A DNA stretch of 64,000 nucleotides from JAEUIE01 sp046350055 (GCA_046350055.1 JAXMBC010000001.1:4712001-4776000); one strand, 5' to 3'. Positions 27,349-36,960 are shown, numbered from the stretch's first letter. Translations and numbers: made by a program. The notes: generated by a model not told the origin, from the letters alone.

Positions 27349-28404
27349 ATGACTACAACACAGAGCGACTCTGGACGACCATCCGTTGTCATTAAATTGG
27401 TAGTAAGCCTGTTCATTTTGTTTCATCTCACAGCCATCATTTGCCATGTCATTGCTGGTGGCGGACCGCTGGTGATGAAAATGGCAGCCAGCTATTTTCG
27501 TCCGTACCTCAAGACGATGTGGCTGGACAACGCCTACCGTTTCTATGCTCCAGACCCCGGCCCCACTGAAGTGCTGTGGTACAAGATGGTTTACGAAGAC
27601 GGAAGTACGCATTGGACACAGGTTCCACCTCGTCGGGAAGACATTTACCTCCGGATGCCCTACCAGCGGCACATGTCCATTGCCCTGCTTGCTTCCATGA
27701 TGAATGAGCAGGAAGTAATCAAGCCCAAGGAAGATCCCCTCTCCGCAGTCAGCATTCTTGTGAGCAGTCAGCCTAGCTATCGCACAGTACTGACTGCGTG
27801 GGGTGAGATTCACTTCCGTTCGTATGCGAGGCATATCGCTCGGCGTTATGCAACTCATCCCACAACTCAGGCAAAGCTGGCATACACCGAATGCTACTTT
27901 GTTCAGTATCTGATTCGCACACCAGCAGAGATGCGGCTGAAAATGGATATGTTCGATCCTCGTAAACTGCGAATTCAGTTTATCTGCTGTTTCACCCCAA
28001 CAGGACAGATGGCCAACTTTGAGCAGGGTTTCAAACAGCGAGCTGCAGACGACCTGTTTGTGGAACTCACACAAAATGAGATTGTGCCCTTGCTGGAAGC
28101 AAACGCCCGGAAACCAGCTGCGGAGCGACAGTCAATCATGCAGATACTCCACGACTATGGCATCCCCTATCCCCTGGTGCAACCACTCGCCAAACTCAGT
28201 AATGATTCCAGGGACGATAGCGAACGCAGCAAGTTCTTCGCCAAACCGATTGATCGTGACACACTGCGAGAACGTTACAAAGTGCTTGTGAAAATGGGCG
28301 AGCCAGATGATTCGAATGAGCCTTCGGTCACTACTCAGCCTTCACCGACCAAGCCCGCTACTGCCGAGCCCTTGGTCGAGAAAGCCCCGCGCGGGATTCA
28401 GTGA
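27349..28404 (+). CDS. membrane-anchored hypothetical protein, partner of HTTM gene
   Basis: The 351-residue protein has one N-terminal membrane segment (VVIKLVVSLFILFHLTAIICHV) and then a mostly soluble region. The motif AYRFYAPDPGPTEVLWYKMV is similar in style to segments seen in HTTM/gamma-carboxylase-like proteins. The C-terminal 50 residues are low complexity (Pro, Thr, Ser, Ala). The next gene encodes an HTTM-domain protein 58 bases downstream, so the two are probably one operon and may form a complex. No catalytic motif is recognised. A perfect 8-base inverted repeat lies just upstream of the start. Confidence 0.7.
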   Translation: MTTTQSDSGRPSVVIKLVVSLFILFHLTAIICHVIAGGGPLVMKMAASYFRPYLKTMWLDNAYRFYAPDPGPTEVLWYKMVYEDGSTHWTQVPPRREDIYLRMPYQRHMSIALLASMMNEQEVIKPKEDPLSAVSILVSSQPSYRTVLTAWGEIHFRSYARHIARRYATHPTTQAKLAYTECYFVQYLIRTPAEMRLKMDMFDPRKLRIQFICCFTPTGQMANFEQGFKQRAADDLFVELTQNEIVPLLEANARKPAAERQSIMQILHDYGIPYPLVQPLAKLSNDSRDDSERSKFFAKPIDRDTLRERYKVLVKMGEPDDSNEPSVTTQPSPTKPATAEPLVEKAPRGIQ

Positions 28405-28462
28405 TCACCAGAGTCCCTCCTCGGCTGAAACGTCTGTCCGGATTGCATTGAGGAATCGCGAC

Positions 28463-29575
28463 ATGCTTCAACTCCTGACTGCCCTGTGCCGCTATCTGGG
28501 GAAGTTACCAGTTGCCGTAGTGCAAGGCTGGGATCGATTTTTCTTCAGCCCTGCTGATCCATTGCTGCTGGGTTTGATCCGCATCATGGTGGGAAGCATT
28601 CTGCTTTATATCCATGTCTCCAGTTCCGCATTTGTCCTGGATTTCATCGGTCCTGAAGGCTGGATTGACGAAGAAGTCTATGCGGAACTCCATGATGTGG
28701 TGAAGCATCCAAAGTATCAGTTGCAAACGACTAAACAGACACAAGCCGAGAAAGACTTGATCGATCTCAAGCATAAGGGAATGGTTCCTTACGGATTCTC
28801 GATCTGGTTCTGGATTCGTGATCCACTGTGGATCAAAATCACTTACTACGCTGGCATCGTTTGCATTGCACTGTTCACACTTGGCGTGTTCACACGATTC
28901 ACCGCAGTCATCTCCTGGGCCTTTCACCTCAGTTATCTGCATCGCTCCATGATGATCTGGTTCGGAATGGATGCCATGTTGAGTTTCATGATGCTCTACT
29001 TGTCCATAGGCCCCAGCGGAGCAGCGTTATCGGTTGACCGCTGGCTGCGTTGTCGACGGACAGGCAACTGGAACGCTCCAGAACCAGGCTGGCTGGCCAA
29101 TGTTGCACTTCGATTGATGCAAATTCATATCAGCATCGTCTACTTCATTGCCGGTATTGCCAAGCTTCAGGGAGCAACCTGGTGGGATGGCACGGCTACC
29201 TGGCTGACAATGAATGCTCCGCTCTTTAATGAATCACTGGATATTGGCTGGCTGGTCAGTCCCGATCGCGGAGAATGGTTCTGGTACTATTTCACCTTTG
29301 CAAGTACCTACTTTACGTTAGCCTTTGAGCTAAGCTTCCCGTTCCTGATCTGGAATCGCTATCTACGTCCCTGGATGATCTTTGCAGCGATCATGTTGCA
29401 TGTCGGCATTGGCTTGTTCATGGGATTGGGCGGCTTTGGCATGGTCATGTTGTCAGGCTGTTTTTCGTTTATCCCGCAGGATGGCCTGCGCTGGGCTTAC
29501 AACATCCTGACGCGCAAGCCTCTGGAGCCTCGTGGCACAGTAAGAAATCTCCCTTATGAGTTTCCAAAGCAATAA
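28463..29575 (+). CDS. HTTM (vitamin K-dependent gamma-carboxylase-like) membrane protein
   Basis: The start at 28463 was chosen because it gives MLQLLTALCRYLGKLPVAV; earlier in-frame starts would overlap the preceding gene. The 370-residue protein has about eight hydrophobic segments and HTTM landmarks: DPLLLGLIRIMVGSILLY, the ARFxxxxS-like FTRFTAVISWAFHLSYLHR, YLSIGPSGAALSVDRWL, and the conserved HISIVYFIAGIAKLQGATWWDGTA. HTTM domains are related to gamma-glutamyl carboxylase, but bacterial activities are mostly unknown. It probably acts in the cytoplasmic membrane with the protein encoded upstream. Confidence 0.85.
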   Translation: MLQLLTALCRYLGKLPVAVVQGWDRFFFSPADPLLLGLIRIMVGSILLYIHVSSSAFVLDFIGPEGWIDEEVYAELHDVVKHPKYQLQTTKQTQAEKDLIDLKHKGMVPYGFSIWFWIRDPLWIKITYYAGIVCIALFTLGVFTRFTAVISWAFHLSYLHRSMMIWFGMDAMLSFMMLYLSIGPSGAALSVDRWLRCRRTGNWNAPEPGWLANVALRLMQIHISIVYFIAGIAKLQGATWWDGTATWLTMNAPLFNESLDIGWLVSPDRGEWFWYYFTFASTYFTLAFELSFPFLIWNRYLRPWMIFAAIMLHVGIGLFMGLGGFGMVMLSGCFSFIPQDGLRWAYNILTRKPLEPRGTVRNLPYEFPKQ

Positions 29576-29662
29576 ATCGCTCGACCTCCCTTCACGACTG
29601 TCAGCGCTGCACTACCATTTCCTCTGCCAGACAATGTCGGCACATGCAACTTTGAAAGCACT

Positions 29663-31198
29663 ATGACCATTCAGCTTTACAATACCCTGACCCGTCGCAA
29701 AGAGAAATTCCACAAAGCCCCCGGCGATACGGTCACCATGTATGTCTGCGGGCCGACAGTGTATAAGCCGAGCCACATCGGGCACATGGTCGGGCCGATC
29801 ATTTTCGATACCGTCAAGCGCTATCTGGTGTACCGTGGCTACACGGTGAAATGGGTAGTTAACGTCACAGATGTCGACGACAAACTCATTGTCCGCGCCA
29901 AAGAACTTAACACGACTGTTAAAGAACTGGCGGAGAAGATGACGGCAGACTATCACCTCTGCCTGCAGAAACTCAATGTTACAGGAATTGATTTCTTTCC
30001 GCGAGCAACAGAACATATCGCTGGCATGATCGAGATGATGGAACGTCTGATCAAGAAAGACTATGCATACGCCGCCGGTGGAGATGTCTACTTCGATATC
30101 AGCAAGGATGCTGACTATGGAAAGCTATGCAATCGTGATCCTGAACAACTCGAAGCTGGCTCACGCATCGAAGTCACAGGCAAGAAGCGGAACCCAGGCG
30201 ACTTCGCTTTGTGGAAAGGTGCCAAGCCTGGCGAACCTGCCTGGGACAGTCCCTGGGGCCCCGGCCGCCCCGGCTGGCACATTGAATGCTCGGTAATGAG
30301 CCAGGCACTTCTTGGCGAAACACTCGATATCCATGGTGGCGGGCTCGATCTGCAATTCCCTCATCATGAAAACGAACTGGCCCAGTCAGAATCGGACACG
30401 GACAAGCCCTTTGCCCGCGTATGGATGCACAATGGATTGTTAAAACTTAGCAGTGGCAAAATGGCTGGTTCGATTGGCAACGTTCTCAACGTCGTCGATG
30501 CCCTCAAGCACGTTAGTGGTGAAGTGCTCCGCTTCTTTATTCTGAATACCCATTACCGAAGCCCGATTGATCTCGGCGAATGGGACCCCAGGAACCCTGC
30601 TACACCGGTCCCTAGTGGTCTGGAAAGTGCCAGAAAGGCCTACGATGGATTCGTTCGCTTTGCTGAACGGTATCTGCGTATCACTGGACAAGCTTTTGAC
30701 AACATTCCTGTAGTCCCGAATTATGCAGAACACAACTTCTTACTGCCCGAACTGACTGCGATTCACCGTAAGTTCATCGATTTAATGGACGATGACATCA
30801 ACACCGGCGGTGCCGTGGCTGTGCTGTTTGAATTGCTGACCACTCTCAATCGGCTGGCGGATCAGCACAAGCTGGAAGATGCAACCAAACCGGCAGATAA
30901 ACTAGCTGCATTCACCGAAGGCGGCGCGTTGCTTCATGAATTGGGGCAACTTCTGGGTTTATTTTTCGAAAAACCCACTCCGGCGACGCTGGGAGGCGAC
31001 GACACCATGGTGGCTGGTCTGATGCAACTGCTGATCGATTTGCGCAACAATCTCCGCAACGAAGCCAAGCTGATCACTGACAAAACCAACCCGACGAAGA
31101 AGGCCCTCTTTGATCAGACTGACCTGATCCGCAAACGCCTTGGCGAATTGGGAATTCAGTTGGAAGATCGCGCAGGGGGCACACATTGGAGACGGTAA
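29663..31198 (+). CDS. cysS: cysteinyl-tRNA synthetase
   Basis: The 511-residue class I synthetase has CGPTVYKPSHIGHM (zinc Cys plus HIGH motif), WHIECSVMS, and DIHGGGLDLQFPHHENELAQ, which complete the zinc and tRNA-binding signatures of CysS. The KMSKS loop is atypical: KMAGS at residues 266-270, so the second Lys is Gly. The enzyme charges tRNA-Cys in the cytoplasm. It is a single gene: the HTTM gene ends 87 bases upstream and the ABC ATPase gene converges from the other strand. Confidence 0.95.
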   Translation: MTIQLYNTLTRRKEKFHKAPGDTVTMYVCGPTVYKPSHIGHMVGPIIFDTVKRYLVYRGYTVKWVVNVTDVDDKLIVRAKELNTTVKELAEKMTADYHLCLQKLNVTGIDFFPRATEHIAGMIEMMERLIKKDYAYAAGGDVYFDISKDADYGKLCNRDPEQLEAGSRIEVTGKKRNPGDFALWKGAKPGEPAWDSPWGPGRPGWHIECSVMSQALLGETLDIHGGGLDLQFPHHENELAQSESDTDKPFARVWMHNGLLKLSSGKMAGSIGNVLNVVDALKHVSGEVLRFFILNTHYRSPIDLGEWDPRNPATPVPSGLESARKAYDGFVRFAERYLRITGQAFDNIPVVPNYAEHNFLLPELTAIHRKFIDLMDDDINTGGAVAVLFELLTTLNRLADQHKLEDATKPADKLAAFTEGGALLHELGQLLGLFFEKPTPATLGGDDTMVAGLMQLLIDLRNNLRNEAKLITDKTNPTKKALFDQTDLIRKRLGELGIQLEDRAGGTHWRR

Positions 31199-31234
31199 CC
31201 GGTTGATGAATCCCAAAGCATACTACTTCTGACT

Positions 31235-32167
31235 TTAATCTCGTAAGGCACGCCCTGTAAGTCGTAGAAAAACTCTTTCAAGACTAGGTGTTGTCGCAGA
31301 AATCGTGACAGGCTTGATACCGGATTGCGTCAGACTGTTCACAACAGCCGTGAGAAGGTCTGCATTCCCTCGCGAGTGAACCTGCAATATCTTTCCATCA
31401 CCTTCTGTTTCCACATGTACGTTACTCAGACGATTCAACATTTCCACCAAATGAGTCTCCACCTGCTCGAGAGTAACTTCCACTGTAACAGGTGCCAGCT
31501 TTAATAGTTGTTGAAGTGTGTCATTAGCAACGACCTTACCATGATCGATAATAGCAACACGTGAGCAGAGGGCTTCCACTTCTTCCATGTAATGCGTAGT
31601 GTAGATGATCGTCATACCATCCTGACTGCAGCGTTTGATCTCGTCGAACAGCAAGGCACGCGACTGGGGATCGACCCCTGCGGTAGGTTCGTCCAGCAAG
31701 AGCAGTTTCGGTTGATGCACAAGTGCTGTGGCCAAATTGATACGCCGCTGCATGCCGCCAGAGAAGGTCTCGACACGTGCGTCGGCTTTATTCGCAAGCC
31801 CAACCGATTCGAGCAGCAACTGCACGCGGGTTTGAAGTTGTTTTTCGGAGTGCTTGTATAGTCTACCGAAGAAAAGTAGATTCTCGCGAGCAGTCAGCGC
31901 GGGGTAGACCGCTATCTCCTGCGGAGCGATGCCGATCAATGATCGCACAGCCAGATTACGGGGGGACAAGCATTCGCCTTGAAGACTGACTCTTCCACTG
32001 GAGGCTTCACGCAGACAGGAAATAATGCTGAGAAGTGTTGTCTTGCCCGCGCCATTGGGCCCCAGGAGGCCAAAACACTCGCCTTCATTGACAGACAGTG
32101 AGACCCCATCGAGGGCACGATGGGTGCCATAGTGAAACGACAGTTGCGAAACTTCGAGAAGAGCCAT
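31235..32167 (-). CDS. ABC transporter ATP-binding protein
   Basis: The 310-residue protein has Walker A GPNGAGKTT, a Q-loop in IAPQEIAVYPALT, signature FSGGMQRR, Walker B LLLLDEPTAGVDP, and the H-loop TTHYMEEVE. It also has a C-terminal regulatory extension typical of ABC-2 drug or polysaccharide exporters. It would drive an integral permease, but none is adjacent. The nearest ABC-2 permease is at 46735-48255 on the same strand. It is the last gene of a probable minus-strand unit with the deoxyhypusine-synthase-like gene and lpxK. Confidence 0.92.
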   Translation of the reverse strand: MALLEVSQLSFHYGTHRALDGVSLSVNEGECFGLLGPNGAGKTTLLSIISCLREASSGRVSLQGECLSPRNLAVRSLIGIAPQEIAVYPALTARENLLFFGRLYKHSEKQLQTRVQLLLESVGLANKADARVETFSGGMQRRINLATALVHQPKLLLLDEPTAGVDPQSRALLFDEIKRCSQDGMTIIYTTHYMEEVEALCSRVAIIDHGKVVANDTLQQLLKLAPVTVEVTLEQVETHLVEMLNRLSNVHVETEGDGKILQVHSRGNADLLTAVVNSLTQSGIKPVTISATTPSLERVFLRLTGRALRD

Positions 32168-32213
32168 GTGACTAATCTATGGCTCGAAGGCTTTTGGGTT
32201 GCACAGATATGCT

Positions 32214-33203
32214 CTATGCCGCCTGTGCCATCGGTAACACAGGTTCCTGCCAGCATTGCTGCATCAACCTGGCTGCGACGGCAGCATGAAGCAGCGGGAT
32301 CATGATCTCATGATAGCCAATCAGTTCATAGCCTTTGTGAGCAGGGCGTTCCGTGACGTTGACCCTGCTGCGATAGTTACTGTTTTTATCAAGATTGACA
32401 GCAATCATGCCTTCCAGACTGTGCCCAAAGTTGCGTACCACGCTCACCGCCTTGAGAAATACCTCAGGCATGATGACTGCGCTGCCAAGGTTCATCCAGA
32501 CCCCCTCAGCCATCTGACTGATGACGGTACAAAGCAGACGAAAGTCAATCATGGTAGCTTCGCCGAGAGCCGCGCCGTTGACATGTGGGTGCATGTGCAC
32601 AATATCCGTGCCCATTGCGACATGCACTGTACAGGGAATACCAGCCTGATAAGCGGCGTAGACAACACTTGCTTCGGGATGGCGAAGCGAAAGTGATTCC
32701 ATGTGTCGACCCAGGCCATGGCCTAAGCCATACCCCTCTGCCCCGATGCGTGATGCAATGGCAAAAGCATCGGCGGTCTCCTGGGCCATGCCAAACTTAC
32801 CCGCAGGCAGTTGTTTGCCAACATCTTCACTGGTCTTGCCAGCAAGTGCCAATTCAAAGTCGTGAATTGCAGCAGAACCATTCATGGAGATTGATTGAAT
32901 GATACCCCGGTGAATCCAGTCGATGAGATATGGTCCGCAGCCCGTTTTGATCACATGCCCACCGAGCGCGACTGCCACTCGTTTTCCTGATGTCACTGCA
33001 CGACATATCTGATCACGCACACCGCGGAGTTCGTTGCCACCGAGCTGGCAGGGAAGATGATCCAGCCAGTCGCCGACTGTGGTTTCCGGGCTGATCGGTT
33101 TGCCAAGTTCCTCAACAAAGACTTTGCTGGGGCGACCTTGCAATTCGTAGGTGTGCAGCCCATGAAGATCGAACGGCTGGACTTGTGGCGGAATCATAAG
33201 CAT
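32214..33203 (-). CDS. conserved protein with deoxyhypusine-synthase-like motif
   Basis: The 329-residue protein contains LALGGHVIKTGCGPYLIDW and ISMNGSAAIHDFELALAG, which resemble the conserved core of deoxyhypusine synthases and their uncharacterised bacterial relatives. The usual deoxyhypusine-synthase GGGVPKH motif is not seen. Bacteria lack eIF5A, so a deoxyhypusine role would be unexpected. It also has HVAMGTDIVHMHPHVNGAALGE. It sits between lpxK and an ABC ATPase on the same strand, but no pathway link is clear. This call is a resemblance, not a confident family assignment. Confidence 0.5.
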   Translation of the reverse strand: MLMIPPQVQPFDLHGLHTYELQGRPSKVFVEELGKPISPETTVGDWLDHLPCQLGGNELRGVRDQICRAVTSGKRVAVALGGHVIKTGCGPYLIDWIHRGIIQSISMNGSAAIHDFELALAGKTSEDVGKQLPAGKFGMAQETADAFAIASRIGAEGYGLGHGLGRHMESLSLRHPEASVVYAAYQAGIPCTVHVAMGTDIVHMHPHVNGAALGEATMIDFRLLCTVISQMAEGVWMNLGSAVIMPEVFLKAVSVVRNFGHSLEGMIAVNLDKNSNYRSRVNVTERPAHKGYELIGYHEIMIPLLHAAVAARLMQQCWQEPVLPMAQAA

Positions 33204-33256
33204 CCTTGTCCTATGAAACAGTGATGAGATGTATTACCATAGGCTCATCAGGAGTG

Positions 33257-34348
33257 CTATCCCGAATTGCATCGGGACAACACTTCTGACAGTGCACTCT
33301 CGATGTGTTCTCGCCCTTCACAGACTTCCAAAGCAATGGGAAGGGACCACAAGGGCTTTCCACCCAGGTCGTCGATCCTCAGTTTTACGAAGTCTTTCTG
33401 TGTGGTGACTACCCATGTCCCCTGCGGAAATAACCGTACCCATTCAGCAAGTTTCTCCACATCATGGCGTTGATAGTTAAAATGATCCGGAAAGATCCGT
33501 GTATCGAGAATGTTGCATCCCGTTCGGCGTAGCGTTTGCCAGAATGCCTCCGGATTACCAATGCCACAGAAGGCAAGTACCTCACGCTGCTTCAACTCAT
33601 CGAGGGCCTGTTGTTCGCTGGTATTCTGGAGACAGCGCGGTACATGGTTACTCAAGACTACCGGACAAGCAGGATGAATTTCCCTCACTGTCTCACGAAT
33701 CGCTGTCAACTGTTTTGGATTGACCTGATCGACGCGTGTGATGACTACCAGTCCTGCTCGCCTGATTCCTCTGACTGGTTCCCTGAGTAGACCTCCAGGC
33801 AGGCAGAAACCATAACCCCAGGGACATGTTGCATCTATCAGAACTATGTCCAGATCCCGCTGCAATCGTCGATGCTGAAAGCCATCATCGAGCACCAGCA
33901 ATTCTGTTTCCAGCTCTTCAATAGCCATTTGAGCGAGAGCTACACGATCTGCACCCTGCAAGTGCGGAACATCAGGCAGATTTTCCTCCAGCACCAGAGC
34001 TTCATCATTCCGGCCAATTTCATTGCCGTATCCACGGCTCAGAATTGCCACCTGCAACTCATGATCCCGGAACCAGCGGGCAACAAATTCGACAACAGGT
34101 GTTTTGCCGGTCCCCCCAGTGGTGAGATTCCCCACAACAATGACGGGAACAGTTACACTCTGTTTCTTTGCCCAACCCCGCTGGTAGGCCTGATTGCGAA
34201 GCTGCATGTACCATGAGTAGGGATAACTACAGATCCGAAGAATGAAGCGAGTCAGACCCGGAATAATACCGGACTGTCTGCCACTGACAATGTTCAACCA
34301 TTTCTCTGTGCTCGCCTTCACACCTACTCCCAACTGACAGATTGACAT
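33257..34348 (-). CDS. lpxK: tetraacyldisaccharide 4'-kinase
   Basis: The 363-residue protein has the LpxK P-loop VVGNLTTGGTGKTPV (GGTGKT at 78-83), then ILSRGYG, LVLDDGFQH, and GLVVITRVD. The Asp in LLVLDDGFQH belongs to the catalytic site in characterised LpxK. It phosphorylates the lipid A precursor at the inner membrane, implying a lipid A pathway and a Gram-negative type envelope. It is the first gene of a possible minus-strand unit, with 53 bases to the next gene. The upstream region holds no clear promoter. Confidence 0.92.
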   Translation of the reverse strand: MSICQLGVGVKASTEKWLNIVSGRQSGIIPGLTRFILRICSYPYSWYMQLRNQAYQRGWAKKQSVTVPVIVVGNLTTGGTGKTPVVEFVARWFRDHELQVAILSRGYGNEIGRNDEALVLEENLPDVPHLQGADRVALAQMAIEELETELLVLDDGFQHRRLQRDLDIVLIDATCPWGYGFCLPGGLLREPVRGIRRAGLVVITRVDQVNPKQLTAIRETVREIHPACPVVLSNHVPRCLQNTSEQQALDELKQREVLAFCGIGNPEAFWQTLRRTGCNILDTRIFPDHFNYQRHDVEKLAEWVRLFPQGTWVVTTQKDFVKLRIDDLGGKPLWSLPIALEVCEGREHIESALSEVLSRCNSG

Positions 34349-34462
34349 TCATAGCTTCTCAACACCCCAGGTTCAACCTCGCTCAATCGCACAGGTTCTA
34401 CTTGCACTTGACTGACTTTCATCTAGTCTTTTACCAACTTCGCTCAGATTGCAGTGTTACGT

Positions 34463-36187
34463 ATGAACTATCTTCGATTTCTTCCTGTCCTGGTTGCGCT
34501 GGCGATCATGATTGCTATCGCTTGCACACCTCAGTACGAAAAAGTCACCATTTCCATTCCAACCGGCCTGGCTGCAGGCTTCATGCTCACACGCTGGTAC
34601 TGTGACCTGCCACCCTCCATTGTTCGCAGGAAATGGAAACAACTCGCTGGAAATGTTCGCCTTGCCTACCTGATTCCGCTGGGACTCACCTTACTTCTTT
34701 CAATCATTCCAAGCCTTGTTCGGGGCAGATTCCCTCCGGTAAGCAGTCATGATGAATTCTCCTACATTCTTGCTGCTGACACATATTTGCATGGTCGGCT
34801 GGCTAACCCCACCCCCGCAGGCTGGCAGCATTTTGAGAGCATGCATATTAACGTCATTCCTGCTTATTGTTCCAAGTACCAACCGGGTATGGGACTCATG
34901 CTGGCAGCAGGACAACTGCTGGGACATCCGTATTTTGGTATGCTCATGGCCCTGGGGATCGCTTCCCTGGCTAGTACGTGGATGTTCCGCTCCTGGTTGC
35001 CGCCGGTCTGGGCACTCAAGGCATCGTTGCTGATGACATGTCCGCTCGCCACAAATTGGGGAGATTACTATTTTGCAGGCGGACCGCTGGCTATCATCGC
35101 TGGGGCAATCCTGGTTCGTTATTTCAAGACGGTGCGCAGGCACAAATTGAGTCATGGTGATGCCATGCTCCTCAGCGGCTGCCTCGTTCTACTATTCTGG
35201 ACGCGCCCGTTTGAAGGCGGTATTGCCGCGTTACTGTTAGGAATACCCATTCTATACTTTGCCTTCTGTCGACAAGGCTTGCAGTTATTCCAAATGATCC
35301 CGGCCTGCATCCTGATCCTGGCACCCGCAGCCTGGTTTCAATTCTCACTCAACCAGGCGTGCACCGGCAGCTATACCAAGCTCCCCTACATAGAGCACGA
35401 GGAACAATACGGAATGACACCCCTTTTCCTGTTTCAGCCTCCCAGAGCAGTCACGCCAGAATACAGGAATGCGACACTTCAAAGTTTTCACAAATCGATG
35501 CTCAGCTGGTACGAATTGCAGCACGACCATCGCCTGAGCAGGGCACTCCTTTTCAAAGCAGGCACCGGCTGGAATTTTTTCTTTTCTCTGTTTTGGCTAG
35601 TGCCGCTATGCATGCTGCCTGAACTTTGTCGCATGCCTTTAATCCGCTATCTACTTGCCTGCTGGTTTCTGTTGTTCCTTATCCTGCTTTTTGGGACTAC
35701 GTGGTTTTTGAATCATTACGCTGCACCACTTGCACCTGCATGGGCTATTGTCATCATTTTTGCCTGCAGACTAGTGAGCCAACTCCGTTATCGCGGTTAT
35801 GCCTGGGGACGATTTATCATCGTACTACTGTTCATGAGCTTTTCTGTACAGGCAGTTGTTGAACGCAACCTGGTCAGTTACTTCAGTAAAGATGCAACTG
35901 CCGCAATTCGGAGCACTATTGAAAGACAACTGTCTTCGGAACCTGGTCGACATCTGATTTTCATGACCTACGGCTCCAAGCATGATACAGGTCAGGAGTG
36001 TGTATATAACTCGGCAACAATATCCGCTCAGAAAGTGATCTGGGCACGTTCGCTTGGCAGAGAAGCTGACGAACTCTTGATGAAGGAGTATCCACAAAGA
36101 CAGTACTGGATTCTGCATGCTGATAGCACACAGGATCCGCCCGTTGGCAAACTAGAGCCTTATCCCATTACGCCCGCACGACGATGA
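34463..36187 (+). CDS. multi-pass membrane protein, ArnT/GT39-like glycosyltransferase candidate
   Basis: The protein has 574 residues from the ATG at 34463 (a GTG at 34454 is possible) and about ten hydrophobic segments. The first periplasmic loop has VSSHDEFSYILAADTYLHG, where the acidic DE pair resembles the catalytic loop of lipid-linked sugar transferases such as ArnT and GT39 enzymes. PGMGLMLAAGQLLGHP follows. The C-terminal part is a soluble tail. The sugar donor and acceptor are unknown. The last 20 bases overlap the end of the convergent gene. Confidence 0.65.
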   Translation: MNYLRFLPVLVALAIMIAIACTPQYEKVTISIPTGLAAGFMLTRWYCDLPPSIVRRKWKQLAGNVRLAYLIPLGLTLLLSIIPSLVRGRFPPVSSHDEFSYILAADTYLHGRLANPTPAGWQHFESMHINVIPAYCSKYQPGMGLMLAAGQLLGHPYFGMLMALGIASLASTWMFRSWLPPVWALKASLLMTCPLATNWGDYYFAGGPLAIIAGAILVRYFKTVRRHKLSHGDAMLLSGCLVLLFWTRPFEGGIAALLLGIPILYFAFCRQGLQLFQMIPACILILAPAAWFQFSLNQACTGSYTKLPYIEHEEQYGMTPLFLFQPPRAVTPEYRNATLQSFHKSMLSWYELQHDHRLSRALLFKAGTGWNFFFSLFWLVPLCMLPELCRMPLIRYLLACWFLLFLILLFGTTWFLNHYAAPLAPAWAIVIIFACRLVSQLRYRGYAWGRFIIVLLFMSFSVQAVVERNLVSYFSKDATAAIRSTIERQLSSEPGRHLIFMTYGSKHDTGQECVYNSATISAQKVIWARSLGREADELLMKEYPQRQYWILHADSTQDPPVGKLEPYPITPARR

Positions 36188-36839
36188 GCTTGAGCAATTG
36201 ATCCACCACGATCTGTGCAAATAACGGGTCATTGATATGTCGATTGGATTCGACCAGGTTGACTTGCGGTGCTTTCCAGAGTGCGATGCTATCCAGCAGT
36301 GCATTATTACAGGCTCGGTTCCAGGTTGGCTTACCCTCGCGATCCCAACTCGATAAGCCACCACATGGAAAAACTATAGTGACCGGTGCTGAACTCGCGC
36401 TGGCACGGAAAGCGATGGCCTTGCCGAGATGATCATTGTCATCCATGGAGGTGCGGAGCACCGCTCCACCATCCTCTTGCTGGATGCGCAATCGCTGCCC
36501 GTATTCTTCCTTATCATCGAAAACAATCACATGATCCACCGACCCAGGAACAATGACCTGCGGTAGTTTTCTTTGGGCTGCAGAAGTCAGGCGCTCCGGC
36601 TGAAGCGTAGTAAATCGTCCGACCTGCAAACCGGTAAAATCAGCCAGGGAAAAGTCTAAAACTGCTTGAATATTGGGGTCGTTCAGGACTGCTCGTTCAA
36701 AAATGGAGAATTGATCGCCCGTTGCAGCAAAAAGCTGGGTACGCCAGCCATTCTGCTTAATGAGTTCGACGGCATGCAATGCTCCATCTTCCGTAGCGGG
36801 GTCGATGGAAATCGCAACCACACGGTGCTGTCTGATCAT
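36168..36839 (-). CDS. Tm-1-like / UPF0261 C-terminal domain protein
   Basis: The 223-residue protein matches the second half of the UPF0261 (Tm-1-like) family, which is usually about 400 residues. The visible landmarks are AVLDFSLADFTGLQVG, PQVIVPGSVDHVIV, GKAIAFRASASSAPVTIVFPCGGLSSWD, and near the end HINDPLFAQIVVDQLL. The N-terminal half seems absent or encoded elsewhere. Plant Tm-1 binds ATP and inhibits viral replication; the bacterial role is not known. It is convergent with the membrane protein gene. Confidence 0.65.
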   Translation of the reverse strand: MIRQHRVVAISIDPATEDGALHAVELIKQNGWRTQLFAATGDQFSIFERAVLNDPNIQAVLDFSLADFTGLQVGRFTTLQPERLTSAAQRKLPQVIVPGSVDHVIVFDDKEEYGQRLRIQQEDGGAVLRTSMDDNDHLGKAIAFRASASSAPVTIVFPCGGLSSWDREGKPTWNRACNNALLDSIALWKAPQVNLVESNRHINDPLFAQIVVDQLLKLIVVRA

Positions 36840-36922
36840 TCAATTCGCCTAAAGAAACCCTTCCATCATTCTCCTTTAGATGAAGAAGAAGAGGTTGGCA
36901 AGCTATCTATCGTCAGTTAGAG

Positions 36923-36928
36923 TATAAT
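36923..36928 (+). promoter_or_regulatory. -10 box of the squalene-repeat gene
   Basis: A perfect TATAAT lies 33 bases upstream of the ATG at 36961. A TTGGCA at 36895-36900 could be a -35 box but the spacing (22) is too long for a standard sigma-70 promoter. The call rests on the -10 sequence only. Confidence 0.45.
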
Positions 36929-36960
36929 AAGTCAGAGAGTACCGTTGGTGAGGGAAAACC

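Noticed and set aside
27253..28074. 273-codon open frame antisense to the HTTM partner gene
   Set aside because: It lacks a signal or domain; the sense gene has a membrane segment and an operon partner.
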